This document shows, in pieces, positions 5,579 to 6,190 of a stretch of 6,190 nucleotides of DNA (position 1 is its first letter; each line of letters starts with the position of its first letter). Below the pieces are notes generated by a model. It was not told the origin of the DNA. It did not search any database and saw only the letters and a list, made by a program, of their open reading frames with translations. Made by a program: the position numbers and the translations under genes. The stretch comes from Thermoplasmata archaeon (GTDB taxonomy: Archaea; Thermoplasmatota; Thermoplasmata; Lutacidiplasmatales; UBA184): contig JASHVI010000118.1 of NCBI GenBank assembly GCA_030039525.1, positions 1 to 6,190 on the forward strand. The letters are read 5' to 3'.

Positions 5579-6190
5579 TGGGTAAGCGCATCATCTCCCG
5601 GCGGCGCGGCAGCGGCACGGGCCCGTACCGGAGCCCGAGCCACCGGCACCACGGGGCCGTCTACCTCCCCGCGCCCTCCACGGTCGGCGAGGCCCGCGTC
5701 CTCGACGTCCGGCAGGCCCCCGGCCGCACCGCGCCCGTCGCCGAGCTCCGAGGGCCCTCCGGCGAGAAGCTCCGGATCCTCGCCCCGGCGGGGATCGCCA
5801 CCGGGGACAAGGTCGCCCTCGGCTCCGGGAACGTCGAGCGGGGATCGATCCTGCCGCTCTCGGACATCCCCGACGGGACGCTCGTCTCGAACATCGAGGT
5901 GAAGCCGTTCGACGGGGGTCGCCTCGTCCGCGCCGCGGGGACCAGCGCCCTCGTCACGGCCCACTCGGGCCGCGAGGTGACGATCCAGCTCCCCTCGGGG
6001 GCGTTCCGGAGCTTCCTCGCCACCTGCCGGGCCGAGGTCGGCGCCATCGGGGGCGGCGGCCGGGGCGAGCGTCCGTTCATCAAGGCCGGGAAGAAGGTCC
6101 TCGCCTACCGGACGATCGCGAAGGCGGCCTTCAAGGTCCGCGGGGTCGCCATGAACCCCGTCAACCACCCGTTCGGCGGCGGCGCCCACC
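5578..6190 (+). CDS. rpl2: Large ribosomal subunit protein uL2 (L2, archaeal type), partial at 3' end
   Basis: uL2 bridges the subunits and lies near the peptidyl transferase centre. The window holds 204 of an expected 240 or so residues. The archaeal N-terminus MGKRIISRRRGSGTGPYRSPSHRH is followed by an OB-fold region with EKLRILAPAGIATGDKVALG (63-82), GSILPLSDIPDGTLVSNIEV (89-108), GRLVRAAGTSALVTAHSGREVTIQLPSG (114-141) and the SH3-like part to GGGGRGERPFIKAGKKVLAYR (158-178). VRGVAMNPVNHPFGGGAH (187-204) is the region whose first histidine, H197 here, matches the conserved His229 of Escherichia coli L2. The residue before it is Asn where E. coli and Haloarcula have Asp; the Phe after HP is normal for archaea. 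The ATG overlaps the rpl23 TGA by one base, and GGGGTG at 5567-5572 is a suitably spaced ribosome binding site. The rest of the operon (S19, L22, S3 and so on) presumably follows. Confidence 0.97.
   Translation, partial: MGKRIISRRRGSGTGPYRSPSHRHHGAVYLPAPSTVGEARVLDVRQAPGRTAPVAELRGPSGEKLRILAPAGIATGDKVALGSGNVERGSILPLSDIPDGTLVSNIEVKPFDGGRLVRAAGTSALVTAHSGREVTIQLPSGAFRSFLATCRAEVGAIGGGGRGERPFIKAGKKVLAYRTIAKAAFKVRGVAMNPVNHPFGGGAH

Noticed and set aside
5458..6189. Minus-strand open frames opposite rpl2
   Set aside because: They are mirror frames of the conserved rpl2 gene and show no motif of their own.
1..6190. Search for mobile elements, CRISPR repeats, tRNA genes or toxin-antitoxin and defence genes
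   Set aside because: I saw no transposase motif, spaced direct repeats, cloverleaf-like sequence or defence protein family. Composition looks even along the window.

Overview
The window is a very GC-rich (roughly 70% by eye) stretch of archaeal chromosome. Its anchor is the start of the archaeal S10/spc-type ribosomal protein operon, rpl3-rpl4-rpl23-rpl2. All four proteins are of the archaeal type: a long uL3 of 332 residues, uL4 with the archaeal VRPDLI start region, an 87-residue uL23, and uL2 with MNPVNHPFGGG. The GC content, TATA boxes placed 25-30 nt from start codons, an archaea-typical DUF99 protein and a membrane protein with a carboxypeptidase-regulatory-like domain would fit a high-GC member of Thermoplasmatota. 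That taxonomic guess is an inference and has not been tested by phylogeny.

Layout: (1) Positions 1-467, minus strand: a DUF99 (UPF0215) gene cut by the left edge. It has no ATG, GTG or TTG where its start should be. (2) Positions 501-1463, plus strand, divergent from it: a membrane protein with an N-terminal zinc ribbon, one membrane segment, a beta-sandwich-like domain and three further membrane segments. (3) Positions 1460-1948, minus strand: a DUF2203 protein, convergent with the membrane protein gene. Both genes end in the same palindromic CTAG. (4) Positions 1977-3263, minus strand: threonine ammonia-lyase with a C-terminal ACT domain. Its TAA stop is also the first half of the TATA box of the DUF2203 gene. 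(5) Positions 3264-3489: a divergent intergenic region with a promoter in each direction and a perfect 16-bp palindrome. (6) Positions 3490-6190, plus strand: rpl3, rpl4, rpl23 and the first 85% of rpl2, joined by 4-, 4- and 1-base overlaps.

The four ribosomal genes form one translationally coupled operon read from a strong TATATA promoter with a short leader and a Shine-Dalgarno-like stretch. The left half is very compact: shared stop codons, a stop codon inside a promoter, and start codons sitting where transcription should begin, so those mRNAs are probably leaderless or nearly so. I see no mobile element, CRISPR array, tRNA, rRNA or sign of recent transfer, and I do not see a new multi-gene system. 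The points most worth a second look are the missing DUF99 start codon, the 16-bp palindrome between ilvA and rpl3, and the zinc-ribbon membrane protein.
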